Assembly: GCA_034440615.1 (NCBI GenBank)
Contig: JAOTOM010003997.1
Coordinates: 1-64,000, forward strand
Length of the DNA stretch: 64,000 nucleotides
Origin: Ashinkailepas kermadecensis
Lineage: Eukaryota > Arthropoda > Thecostraca > Neolepadidae
Direction: 5' to 3'
This document shows positions 23,914 through 34,959 of the stretch, piece after piece (position 1 is the stretch's first letter; each line of letters begins with the position of its first letter). The position numbers and the translations under genes are program-made. The notes beneath the pieces are model-generated. The model was not told the origin of the DNA. It searched no databases and saw only the letters and a list, made by a program, of their open reading frames with translations.

Positions 23914-24784
23914 ACCAAATGTTTCGTTTTTACAACACACAGGGCCTAATTCGCGCAGACAAGTGGTGGGCAATTTTGTATGGCTGAAAGCAGACACCTC
24001 ACCCCAGTGAATGGTCTGCGGACGGTCGGTGTGAGGCGCCAGGTGTCTCAGGTTTCCCATGACCCCGGCGGCCACCCAGCTAAGCTACAATGACAGTGCG
24101 GCCCGCGCCGGCGGGCTGACAACAGGACAGTTAGATCCCCGCCCCGGGCAGCGTTGATTCACACCAGACCTCCACCAATGGACGGCTAATTGAGGTGGGC
24201 TTTGGCGGGCAGTTGGCGCATTACCGAGTCGGGCATGAAGGGACGCTGGCTGGCGGCTGGCGGTGGCCGGCGCACGAGGAGTGGTATGCGCCTCCTCAGT
24301 GCCGGTCCCGGCACGGTGCCTAGACACTGGCCGACGGTTGCGAGCAGCTCTGGCGAACCAAGCGCCTGTTGGCAGCACCATGGAACGCCCGCTCGATGTT
24401 CGCTGACCGCGTTCTCAGCCGATGTCACAACTGCCATGCTGCTGCTCCCAGTCCAATGATAACTGCCACACATGGCCGCTGGCCAGCCAAAGCATCGATG
24501 ATGCGCAGTGTAAAGGTTGTATTTATTTTCCAATTCGACAAACAGTTTTTTCCTGATGGTAGGAGCAAGTGATATGTGTTGCGATTGAACAACTCAGCGG
24601 TCTCGCAGTATTTTTGTCGGCGTCACTGAGCTGTGCCTGCTGATGGGCTGGCGCTCGGCAGCACGGGGTATGTTGTCACACAGACTCATGTGACGCTACT
24701 TTGTGCTGTGGCAGACACAGTAACAACTATCGCGGCAGTTATAGACAGACAGACACAACTACCGCATCCGTCACCGTCCTGCAC
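23914..24784. other. unique GC-rich spacer
   Basis: Open frames on both strands around 24085-24570 (up to 115 codons minus) are mutually overlapping, without recognisable domains. Confidence 0.35.
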
Positions 24785-25110
24785 TATAACCAAAGCGTCT
24801 GACACCGTCCGACACCGCCCACACAACTACCGCGTCCGACAGCGTCTGACAAAACTACTGCGTCCGACACCGCCCACACAACTACAGCGTCCGACACAAC
24901 TACCGCGTCCGACACCGCCCACACAACTACCGCGTCCGACACCGCCCACACAACTACCGCGTCCGACACCGTCCGACACAACTACCGCGTCCGACACCGT
25001 CCGACACAACTACTGCGTCCAACACAACTACTGCGTCCGACACAACTACTGCTTCCGACAGTCTGACCAGGACGTCCGACACCGTTCGATGCGGTCCGAC
25101 ACCTTCTGAT
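24785..25110. repeat. 12-27-bp repeat of cacaactaccgcgtccgaca
   Basis: Irregular units combining cacaactaccgcgtccgaca with ccgtccgaca or ccgcccaca. Several frames stay open on both strands for this reason. Confidence 0.85.
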
Positions 25111-25954
25111 AACGGTGCGGCGACGGAGATTGTCTCCAGACCATACACAGACAAACGAGGAACTTCCGCGCTGATTCTCCGAGCTAATGAGACGTGTTAT
25201 GCAAAAGCCATTGACTTTTGTCATCTTGGTGAGCATGCCATGCAGCGTCCGTGATCGCTGAGTGAATGTTTAGCTTTGAGTCGCCAGCTAGTTGCTTGTA
25301 GCATCAAGCCGTGAGATACATGTGTCTGATTAAATTTTGCATTTTAGATTCAACCAGAATACACCATCTTATATGGGATCGATGGTCATTAATGTTTCGC
25401 AATGTTTTGAACACTTTTCAAAGTAGTCTGGAGCTGTAGTAGTATTTAATATCGTATAATAGTTCATAGTCTCAGCTTCATGCATTGTGGTATGTATATA
25501 TTCCTGTCTTTGTACCGACTGAGTTGCTTTGTACTAAAGAAATCACAAAACCTCGTGAAAGTCAACACCGCACCGCGGGAAAACAGGGTAGGAAAAGACG
25601 TATACTGAGCGCTCAAATCCTACGACATTGCCAGCCTGCGTTACTTGTGGCGTAGGCTGTACGCCTGCTCAAGTGTTGATGTACCACACCATAATAACTG
25701 GCGACCACACGAGGGATACGTGTGAACTCTGGTGGCGATGAGTTGGCTGTAAAACGTTCAGGAAAGCAGCGTCTGTCGCACACCAGCCGCCGCCGAGCCA
25801 CACACTTGTCAGCCAGCTGACGGACATTGTCTCGTCTGAGTTATCACGACGGTGGCAATTGACCTGGCTACTTACAGTCGCTATAAGCGTCCACACCGCG
25901 CGCCGAATGCCGCCGGTACGGATCTGCTCCGACGAGGCCTTCACACAGTAGCCT
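25111..25954. other. unique spacer, no gene recognised
   Basis: AT-rich middle (25330-25550), GC-richer right end leading into the next array. The frame at 25669-25944 (minus, 91 codons) has no recognised motif. Confidence 0.35.
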
Positions 25955-26440
25955 GGTGCTTAGCCGGGGTGACCGCCGACGCCGACTGCCGGGGGTACGG
26001 ATCTTCCCCGGCGCGACCTCCAAACAGTCGCCTGGTGTTTGGCCGAGGGTGACCGCCGACGCCGACTGCCGGGGGTACGGATCTTCCCCGGCGCGACCTC
26101 CAAACAGTCGCCTGGTGTTTGGCCAGGTGACCGCGACGCCGACTGCCGGGGTACGGATCTTCCCGGCGCACCTCCAACAGTCGCCTGGTGTTTGGCCGAG
26201 GGTGACCGCCGACGCCGACTGCCGGGGGTACGGATCTTCCCCGGCGCGACCTCAAACAGTCGCCTGTTTTGGCCGGTGACCGCCGACGCCACTGCCGGGG
26301 TACGGGTCTTCCCCGGCGCGACCTCCAAACAGTCGCCTGGTGCTTGGCCGAGGGTGACCGCCGACGCCGACTGCCGGGGGTACGGATCTTCCCCGGCGCG
26401 ACCTCCAAACACTCGCCTGGTGTTTGGCCGAGGGTGACCG
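25955..26440. repeat. 80-bp minisatellite, about 6 copies
   Basis: GC-rich units containing gtgaccgccgacgccgactg, ggatcttccccggcgcgacc and aacagtcgcctggtg. Single-base deletions differ between copies and break the reading frames. Confidence 0.9.
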
Positions 26441-26619
26441 CTGGACGCCCACGACGCGTAGGCTTGCAGAGAGGGCTGGTGGCATCACGGTGCACCTGGG
26501 CGTGCCCTGCGGCGCTGCGCCCGCCGCGACCGCTGTTCGTTTTCAGGTCGCGTCAGGGTCGAGCGGGAACAGATGCGCTGGGCGGCAGAACGCTGCGGGT
26601 GGCGCACCTGAGTGATTGA
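26441..26619. other. GC-rich unique spacer
   Basis: Short non-repetitive link between two arrays; nothing recognised. Confidence 0.4.
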
Positions 26620-26828
26620 AGCTGCCGGCTGAAGTACGCTGCAGCTGCCGGCTTAAGTACGCCGCAGCTACCGGCTGAAGTGTGCTGCAGCTGCCGGCTG
26701 AAGTATGCTGCAGCTGCCGGCTGAAGTACGCCGCAGCTGCCGGCTGAGGTACGCCGCAGCTGCCGGCTGAGGTACGCTGCAGCTGCTGGCTTAAGTGCGC
26801 TGCAGCTTCCGGCTGAAGTACGCTCGTA
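26620..26828. repeat. 23-bp minisatellite, 9 copies
   Basis: Units of gctgccggctgaagtacgct plus gca, with ctgcag at most junctions. Copies differ by one to three bases. Confidence 0.92.
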
Positions 26829-27224
26829 AGTGGCGGCGACGTATGCACGGCATGGTGACGCCGGTGCCTGTCTGGCGCGGTGAAAGTCGTGGTGGTGTCA
26901 ACGGCTCGGTGCCGCGTGCAGATCGCGGCCGGCCAACGCGCGGGCCCAGCAGAAATTGGCGGGAAAATGCTGGCGGTTGTTACAGCAAAACGGTTCGTGA
27001 GCTCAGAATGGGTTTTTTTAATGTCCATTAATTGGTGGATATCAATAATAAGTTGAACACTTCCTGAGAAGCTACCATGGATGCAACCGGGATATTAATA
27101 CGTTTGAAAATCATATGTGCCTCCATATATTCACTTCGGAACATTCCACGACTGGGATGTTTTCAATGGGATGGTTTCTGGCGGGGTTGGCTCGGGATGG
27201 ATTCTGATAAGTTTGCCGTGAATA
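26829..27224. other. unique spacer
   Basis: GC-rich then AT-rich; only 60-80-codon frames; nothing recognised. Confidence 0.4.
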
Positions 27225-27330
27225 CCTTGCGAAACCATGACCCGACACTAACCCGATGAGAGGCGATCCGATACTGACCCGGTGAGAGGTCGTGACCCAA
27301 CACTGATCCGGCGCGGGTCGTGACCCGACA
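27225..27330. repeat. about 29-bp degenerate repeat, 3-4 copies
   Basis: Variants of cgtgacccgacac plus tgatccggtgagagg. Strongly diverged. Confidence 0.7.
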
Positions 27331-28551
27331 CCCACTGGCGCCGGTTGCCGTCGTTTTGGGACACGTGCTGTGTGGTTTTTCCCGTCCGTCAGGTGACCGT
27401 CTGATGTGTCTCGATAATGGCGCGTTGTCGGTCCTACGGCGGTCCTACGGCTCAGCCCATCACCAGCGGCGGCCGCCGCCGCCTTTTGATGACGCGGCCC
27501 AAGGTCACGGTCGTGTAATGCGACACCGAGAAACCCGAGACGACTGCCGACCGCGCCGCCGACGCCCGGAATGTCATCCGCTACGGAAAAAAAAGATCAT
27601 TTGTGGTGCCGACCGTCACCGGCGGCGCTGCTGTAACGCTGCTATTGTACGCAGTTACAACGTGATGAAGGAGAGTGGACACTGGGCGGCCGCTCAAACA
27701 TGATATTTGAGACGGCTACTGGCACGCGTCCGCAGTACCAGGGCTGCAATCGGAGAACGCGCCCAATTGTGCGGTATGATCCGGAGATCTCATCCGGTAT
27801 TTATCGGCGATCGGGGAATCAATACGACTGTGGAAGCCCGCCTCACATGCTGGGTCTAATTGTATGCAGGGAGACTCAGCTCCTGGAATTTCCAGGAGGG
27901 CTCAGTCCTCTGGGAACTTCAGTCCTCGGGGAATATCAGCTCAGCGAGTGAACATGACGACCATGGGCTGTCACAACACTGCTTGGTAGTCCCTTTCATG
28001 AACTAATGCATCGGTGTACGTAGTTCCGTTGTAGGCTGAGATAGGGAATGTGCCATACCCCCATAGAAAGCTACGACGATGGCTCTGAGTTTGTCCTGCA
28101 GGTACGTGAAAACAGGAATTTTGCAGTGTTCGTTGCTGATTTTTTTTCTCACTTAGAGGAATAAAAAAAAGTATGAAATCAATACGTTTGTGTGCATCGC
28201 GCATGTCCAGTTTACCCGACGTGAAATTGCAGCAAGTAATATGCTAGCATTATTTTTCGGCTGCACTTCACAGTACACTCCCGTGAAGATGTCAAAAATA
28301 TAGCTGGATTTATGTGTAATTATCACCCTGTGGTTCCCTTGGGATGCTCCGTTGTTTCCCTGCCTCATCGGGATTGTGATCAAATCAATCATGACAAAGG
28401 GAAGCAGACAGAACAGAAATGACCCGAATCCACCCACTGCCTCACAAATGTCCCGGATGTCGGCTTTGGGTGGTGATGCTGGTTTGGTCTGTCAATGTTT
28501 CATAACATAGAGCTGTCTGCGATCTCAGTCGCATTGCATCGCCATGCGTTC
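27331..28551. other. unique spacer, no gene recognised
   Basis: A plus frame (27320-27703, 127 codons) is Arg/His-rich without a known domain. Remaining frames are short. Confidence 0.35.
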
Positions 28552-28855
28552 AGCCCGCCCCTCCTCCCCCGGCTCTCCTCACACTCCTCTCCTCCCGCGC
28601 TCCTCCTACCCCGCGTCCTCTTTCCATGTCCCTCTCCCGCCTCCGCTCCTTCCCCACCCCTCATCCCACTCCTCTCCTCCCCATCCTTCTTTCCGCCCCT
28701 TTCCTCTTTCCCTCTTCCCCGCCTCTTCTACTCCGCCCCTATTTTCCTGCCTCTCCTTTCACTTCTTCCCTTCCGCACCTCTTCTTCCACGCCCCTCCAT
28801 CTCCGCCTCCCCTTCCCCGCCTGCCCTACCGCACCTCTCCTCTCCGGCTGGACAG
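28552..28855. repeat. polypyrimidine tract, about 300 bp
   Basis: Almost entirely C and T on the plus strand (cctcctcccc, tctcctcccc types) with scattered A and G. Three plus frames stay open and yield Pro/Ser/Leu-rich products; these are compositional. Such tracts can form triplex DNA. Confidence 0.85.
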
Positions 28856-29187
28856 AGTACAGGCAACTGCGGCGCCCACACCTGCGCGGCCGCACCGGTT
28901 CCCATGCTGCCGGCCTCCGGTCCCGGCGTGGCGCCGTTCCGGCCCCAGCGCGGCCCAGTTCCAGCCTCATGCCGGTCTGCTTTCGGTTCCCATGTGGTCT
29001 GGCTGCCAACCTGCAGCAGGCAGCAGCGACAGCTTCTTCGGTTTGGAGGTGTGAGAAGTGTTACAGCTGAATATGTTATTTGCTTTGTCACCGCACAGGA
29101 CCGAGTGATAATAATTGCTAGGCGGCTCCTACTCTTCCCTCACTTCCATCGCTAGTGCTTGAAGCCAATCCAGTGACTTTCTGGTCG
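28856..29187. other. unique spacer
   Basis: GC-rich to about 29050, then AT-rich; nothing recognised. Confidence 0.4.
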
Positions 29188-29501
29188 ACGTAGTGTAATG
29201 TAGTTTAATACAGCGAAGAATGGCTCTTAGATGCTCCTGGGTTTTAGACATTGCGTGTAAAGAAAATATACGACCTTCAATATACCAGGAGGTGCTGAGT
29301 TGACATCAAAAGTAACGTTAAGGATTATACTTTATTGCTCAAAAATAAAGTAATAAAGTATAATAAAGCAATAATAATATAGTATAATAAAGCAATATAG
29401 TAGAGCAATAAAGTATAATCCTTAACGTTACTTTTGATGTCAACTCAGCACCTCCTGGTATATTGAAGGTCGTATATTTTCTTTACACGTAGTGTAATGT
29501 A
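29188..29501. mobile_element. foldback with perfect 87-bp arms inside 15-bp direct repeats
   Basis: The arms 29254-29340 and 29403-29489 are exact reverse complements over 87 bp, with a 62-bp AT-rich loop made of ataaag/ataata motifs. The 15-mer acgtagtgtaatgta occurs at 29188-29202 and again at 29487-29501, overlapping the outer end of the right arm. No open frame of note. It could be a foldback or MITE-type insertion, a recent inverted duplication by template switching, or a library artefact. Confidence 0.8.
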
Positions 29502-29959
29502 TCCAGGACTTGAGATGTCTAAGAAAAACAACTAGTGGGATGGAGATGCAGCTCCTTTTACCAGAGGCTGACTCACAGGAGCACTGTAGCGGTGTTTTTC
29601 ATTCTCTGGACGTCATTTTCGCAGATTACATCTACATTCCAATTTTCACAAGGGGTCTTATACAAATTATTTTCCGCACGAGCCTCTTATAGAAAGAAAT
29701 ATGATACACTTTCACGTTTTCCAAGATGGAAAGTAGTGCTTGTAGCGTGTTATTTTGACAATGATAATCAGTTCATCCCCTACCAAAATTGCTGGATTCG
29801 CTCCCTGCCAAAGGGCGCGTCTTGTCTGAAATGGTTTCGCGCGTTTAAACTTCATGATTGACCTGCAAATGATGTGCAATTCAGACAACATGAAATGATT
29901 GGCACATGAAATGACTTGCCATGCTTGGCAAATGATTCTGGTACTGAAATGGCTTCTGA
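29502..29959. other. unique spacer
   Basis: A plus frame of 108 codons (29535-29861) has no recognisable domain. Confidence 0.35.
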
Positions 29960-30560
29960 AGATAGTACCCAGATACCGACGGATACTATCCTGGCCATGC
30001 TAAGTGATCAGTGATCGCACGTCCGGCCGACGGATGTTATCCTGGCCATGGTCAGTGATCAGTGATCACACGTCCGGCCGACGATTGTCCTGGCCGTGGT
30101 CAGTGATCAGTGATCGCACGTCCGGCCGACGGATACTGTCCTGGCCGTGATCAGTGATCACACGTCCGGCCGACGATTGTCCTGGCCGTGGTCAGTGATC
30201 AGTGATCGCACGTCCGGCCGACGATTGTCCTGTGTTGATCGCATCCTGGCGTGATCAGTGATCACACGTCTAGCCGAGTTGTCCTGACCGTGGTCAGTGA
30301 TCAGTGATCGCACGTCCGGCCGACGGTCCTGGCCGTGATGGTGTACGTCCGGCCGACGGATACTGTCCTGGCCGTGATCAGTGATCGCACGTCCGGCCGA
30401 CGGATACTGTCCTGGTCGTGATCAGTGATCGCACGTCCGGCCGACGGATACTGTCCTGGCCGTGATCAGTGATCACACGTCCAGCCGACGATTGTCCTGG
30501 CCGTGGTCAGTGATCAGTGATCGCACGTCCGGCCAACGGATACTGTCCTGGTCATACTAA
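29960..30560. repeat. 30-45-bp minisatellite, about 14 copies
   Basis: Units combine tgatcagtgatcgcacgtcc, ggccgacgga-tactg and tcctggccgtg. Length varies by presence or absence of the second gatcagt. It shares the TGATCA core with the array at 21592-22478. Confidence 0.88.
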
Positions 30561-30716
30561 GTGATCCGACATCCGGCCCGTTTTTATACTGTGGGAAGCC
30601 AAAACCGGCCGGGGAAGCAAATCACCTACAGAGCGGCGACGACAAGCTGTCGTGTAGTATGGCCACGTAGACTCCATCACCGTGCCGGGTCTGAGCGGGC
30701 TGGGGTCACCTTGTCA

Positions 30717-31566
30717 CGTCGGGCTGTGCCAGTCCGACACACTCCACCACCGGGGTCGTCTCGCCACACCAGGCTGTACCGGTCCGACACACTCCACCAC
30801 CGGGGTCCTCTCGCCACACCAGGCTGTACCAGTCCGACACACTCCACCACCGGGGTCGTCTCGCCACACCAGGCTGTGCCGGTCCGACACACTCCACCAC
30901 CGGGGTCGTCTCGCCACACCAGGCTGTGCCGGTCCGACACACTCCACCACCGGGGTCGTCTCGCCACACCAGGCTGTACCGGTCCGACACACTCCACCAC
31001 CGGGGTCCTCTCGCCACACCAGGCTGTACCAGTCCGACACACTCCACCACCGGGGTCCTCTCGCCACACCAGGCTGTACCAGTCCGACACACTCCACCAC
31101 CGGGGTCGTCTCGCCACACCAGGCTGTGCCGGTCCGACACACTCCACCACCGGGGTCGTCTCGCCACACCAGGCTGTGCCGGTCCGACACACTCCACCAC
31201 CGGGGTCGTCTCGCCACACCAGGCTGTACCGGTCCGACACACTCCACCACCGGGGTCGTCTCGCCACACCAGGCTGTACCAGTCCGACACACTCCACCAC
31301 CGGGGTCCTCTCGCCACACCAGGCTGTACCAGTCCGACACACTCCACCACCGGGGTCGTCTCGCCACACCAGGCTGTACCAGTCCGACACACTCCACCAC
31401 CGGGGTCGTCTCGCCACACCAGGCTGTACCAGTCCGACACACTCCACCACCGGGGTCCTCTCGCCACACCAGGCTGTACCAGTTCGACACACTCCACCAC
31501 CGGGGTCGTCTCGCCACACCAGGCTGTACCAGTCCGACACACTCCACCACCGGGGTCGTCTCGCTG
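30717..31566. repeat. 50-bp minisatellite, 17 copies
   Basis: Very homogeneous units containing cgacacactccaccaccggg, gtc-g/c-tctcgccacacc and aggctgtacc. Variation is limited to three sites (tacc/tgcc, ggtcc/agtcc, gtcgtc/gtcctc). Since 50 leaves remainder 2 on division by three and no frame carries a stop, all three plus frames (up to 354 codons) and all three minus frames (up to 313) are open at once. No sign of real coding. Confidence 0.95.
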
Positions 31567-31784
31567 TCAAATTCATAGGCAGCGGAATGGGGGAGGGGCG
31601 CCGGCACACCGTGCCTCCTTCCTGACGAGGAAGTCACGGCGCCGTCAAAGGTCAAGACGCGAAAACCAGATGCATTTGTAAAGCAGCCGGCAATGAGACA
31701 GGCATAAACTGTCGTTGAACTGTGAAGCTAGAAATCGTTAGCGCAATTTCTTCACTGCGTTACCACCAAAATATAATGTCCTGA
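31567..31784. other. short unique spacer
   Basis: Leads from the 50-bp array to the direct-repeat-bounded segment; nothing recognised. Confidence 0.4.
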
Positions 31785-32664
31785 AATGGACATTAACTAA
31801 CACAATGGTATGGACATTAACCCGCGCCGTCTCGGGAGGGTTGATAGGCGCCCCCCTAAGGTTTTCCGCGGATTGTGAAAGAACGGCGCGCGGCAGCGCA
31901 CCAAAATTTGGCATATCTTTTTCTACATCAATTTGGCATGTGTCAAAATTTTGAGGTCAGGTCATCTAGGGCCAAGGAGTTATTCAAGGTCAAGTGAGGT
32001 CACCTCCAGAAAAGTTCAACCAGTCATCACGCTTGAACGGATGAAGATATTTTAATGAAACTTTCAGCGTTTGCTTATCTTTAGGGACGGAACAAAACGC
32101 ATCAGATAATTTTTTTCCGTTTTTGATTACTTATTAGTTTCGCATATTTGCCCATTAGAGCTAAAATCGAAGATTCTGGCTAAAGTAAGCATTTTTTATG
32201 AGAGCAAGTTGACTTCGAACAACGTTTTTCGGTCCGCTCTACGCATTAGAAAAAGAAAAATTAAAGAAAATTGAAAACTTAAAAGTTTGAAATTTCAAAC
32301 CAAACAAATGTTGATTTTTGGCCACGGTCGATTTCGCATTCCTTTTCGGATTCCAAATATTTTTGCTTTTTGAAATCTCCCCCAAAATGAACTCCCCAGA
32401 GTCAAAAACATGATGCAAGTCGTGATAACCTAGGCCCCCTAGTGACGTCACTTTTTGGAGGGATAAAATTTTGGGGGCGGTGTCTGGCCCAACTGGTCGA
32501 GCGCTTTCCGATGACACCTCTTTCGTTTTCGTGCGACGCTTAGTTTGGAGATTAGAAGGGGGTTCTATCCCCACCCGAGACGGGGTGTGAGGATATGACT
32601 CGAAAGGGTTAAATATCACAAATGTATGGCAATTGAAGTATCTCAATTGAATGGACATTAACTA
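31785..32664 (+). mobile_element. 880-bp putative retroposon between 15-bp direct repeats
   Basis: The 15-mer aatggacattaacta lies at 31785-31799 and 32650-32664, as a target-site duplication would. The shorter tatggacattaac recurs at about 31809. Inside, 32482-32585 looks tRNA-derived: tggcccaactgg resembles an RNA polymerase III A box, and gggttctatcccc a B box. No long open frame fits a transposase or RT. It could be a composite SINE or an unrelated insertion. A palindromic CRE (agtgacgtcact) lies at 32451-32462. Confidence 0.45.
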
Positions 32665-32751
32665 TCCCAGTTGTATGCTAGCATAATTCGTGGAAGTAAA
32701 TTTAGAAAGTCAAAACTCTGTTTCAAGAGATCAGAAAAGTTGGCCGCCGCC

Positions 32752-32915
32752 GCCCACCCCACCTCGGTGTGCACCGGTACAGAACACGGAGGTTCGCTAT
32801 CGTCCACCCCACCTCGGTGTTTGCCGGTACAGGGCCGCCGCCTACCTCACCTCGGTGTGTACCGGTACAGGGCCGCCATCCAACCCACCTCTGTGTCCCG
32901 GTACAGGATGGATCG
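32752..32915. repeat. about 45-bp repeat, 4 copies
   Basis: Units contain cacctcggtgt and accggtacag joined by a variable GC-rich part. Confidence 0.8.
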
Positions 32916-33394
32916 CCGCCATCGCTGAAATGTAGCAGTGCATCTGAGGGCGTTGCGTAGTAAAACATGCCATAAACCCTAATATCTCGCGAGCTTCTCG
33001 CCACAATGTTGCGCTGTTTGTTGCAGAGGCTGGCCATCGGCCAGGGCGTCGTCTGTTGCCGAGGTTGGCTGGTGGCCAATGACCACGGCATTGTTCGCGA
33101 GAGAACAAGATGAGCCTAAATATCCTCAACTAGCTCCGACGGAGCGACCACGCCGTAGATAAAGAATCGCAATGCATCGTTAGGCGTGTCAATGATGACG
33201 GATTGGAAACATTATAGTCAAGTATAGCTCGTTTGTCTGGATAACGCGGGATTAAGGTGTCCAGATTCTTGTTTGTGTTTTATGAAGCTCATCAAAGGTA
33301 GCCCAGGGCTGTTGGGAAAATGCTGCCGGTACTTCCTGACCCGGTGGGTGGGGCTGTCTTGAGAAGACAGATGGGACTGTCTGGCGCTGCTTAG
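32916..33394. other. unique spacer
   Basis: Nothing recognised; frames are short and overlap the neighbouring repeats. Confidence 0.4.
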
Positions 33395-33735
33395 ATTGCT
33401 TGAGGGTATGCAACCGGTGGCTGGCAGGAGGCTGGGGTATGCAGTCGGGGGCTGGCTGGAGGTATGTAGCCGGGGACTGGCTGAATGTATGTAACCGAGG
33501 ACTGGCTTGATGTATGTATCGGGGGACTGGCTGGATGTATGTAGCGGGTGACTGGCTGGAAGTGTATAGTCGGTGACTGGCTGCAGGCTGGAGTATACAA
33601 CCGGGGACTGGCTTAAGGCTACGGTATACAGTCAGGGACTGACTTGCGGTATGTATTCGGGGACTAGCTGAGGGTATGTAGTTTGGGTGGTTGGAGGTAT
33701 GCAGCCAGAAATTGACTGGATATATGTAGATGGCT
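33395..33735. repeat. 25-30-bp degenerate minisatellite, about 13 copies
   Basis: Variants of ggggactggctggatgtatg and tagccg. The minus frame (33252-33818, 188 codons) is its translation. Confidence 0.8.
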
Positions 33736-33779
33736 GAAATCCGCGTGAGATATTTAAAGATAGTGCTTGTGCAGCTCAG

Positions 33780-34290
33780 GTGGCAATCTTTAAAGCACTG
33801 CTTCAGCCGAGATGGCATCTGTACATCGCTGGTACAGCTCGGATGAGAGTCTATGTGATGTTGCTACATCTCAGCTGTCGGTTTGTAGATCACTGCTATA
33901 GATCAGATGACAGTCCATGGGGCGCTGTTACATCTCAGGTGTCGGTCTAGCTAGCTCAGGTGTAGATCACTGCTACAGCTCAGATGACTGTTTGTAGGTC
34001 ACTGCGACAGCTCAGATGACTGCTTGTAAGTCACTGCTACAGCTCAGATGGCAGACCATAGGATGCTGCTGCATCTCAGGTAACTGTCTGTAGATCACTG
34101 CTATAGCTCAGATGATGTAACTGTATGTAGATCACTGCTATAGCTCAGATGACAGCCCATAGAGCACTGCTACAGCTCCCATGATGATCTGTAGGTCACT
34201 GCTACACCTCATATGACAGCCCGTTGGCACTGCTACCACTGAGATGACAGTCTGTAGGTCACTGCTACAGCCCAGATGGCCAGCCCAGAT
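33780..34290. repeat. 30-34-bp degenerate repeat, about 15 copies
   Basis: Variants of cactgctacagctcagatga followed by cagtctgtaggt. Irregular unit length and heavy divergence mark it as old. Confidence 0.8.
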
Positions 34291-34954
34291 GTACAGCTAG
34301 CCAGTGGTTCCATATCCGAGAGACCCTCTCGTGGCGGCGCCACAGCAGAATCAACCATCCCAGCCCCTGAGCTTGATAGCCACCGCTTAGCCACAATTAC
34401 GTAGTTAATTTACTTTTAGGTGCTATTTAATTATGAAAGGCATGCTGGATATACAAACTGCTCTCGACACAGGTCATGCGCATGCAAATTTATAAATTTA
34501 TTTATACGATGCCATAAATCTTGCACAAATTGATGCCGTAGGCGAAATGCGGTAAGATTCAAATTAATAAATTACCTGAATATGCATGAATGACCAGCCG
34601 GTCCATGTCGCGTGGCTACAATCCACCTACCTACGCTTATCTTACCACACTTATCCACCTACACTTACATTGATGTTCTAGAATGAATTGGATGATGCAG
34701 AATATAGTCATTTTTTTCAGAACGTCTGTGCCAACCATCATAACGGCATTCTTCATGCATCAAGCACGCTGTGAAGGGTGGTCAGCCAAGCTGACCGCCC
34801 TTTTTGTCGCGCAGTTTATTAGCATTTTCCGCGAAAATATCAGAATGTTCGCGGGCGGATTTAAGGGGCCAGGATGAGTCGTAATTCGAGCATGCTTCGT
34901 GCTCTCTAAGCCAAGTGTTCAATCACGTAGTTCTCGTTAACCGACAAGATGGCA
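34291..34954. other. unique AT-rich spacer with a strong small hairpin
   Basis: No gene recognised. gggtggtcagc (34776-34786) pairs with gctgaccgccc (34790-34800), with one G-T or mismatch pair and a three-base loop, followed by five T. Confidence 0.4.
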
Positions 34955-34959
34955 CCTGT

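Noticed and set aside
28495..29155. Plus frames of about 200 codons over the CT-rich tract
   Set aside because: Three frames open together through base composition alone.
34776..34805. Hairpin followed by T5, like an intrinsic terminator or a histone 3' stem-loop
   Set aside because: Bacterial-type terminators do not apply here, and the stem and loop do not match the histone stem-loop consensus; no histone gene nearby.
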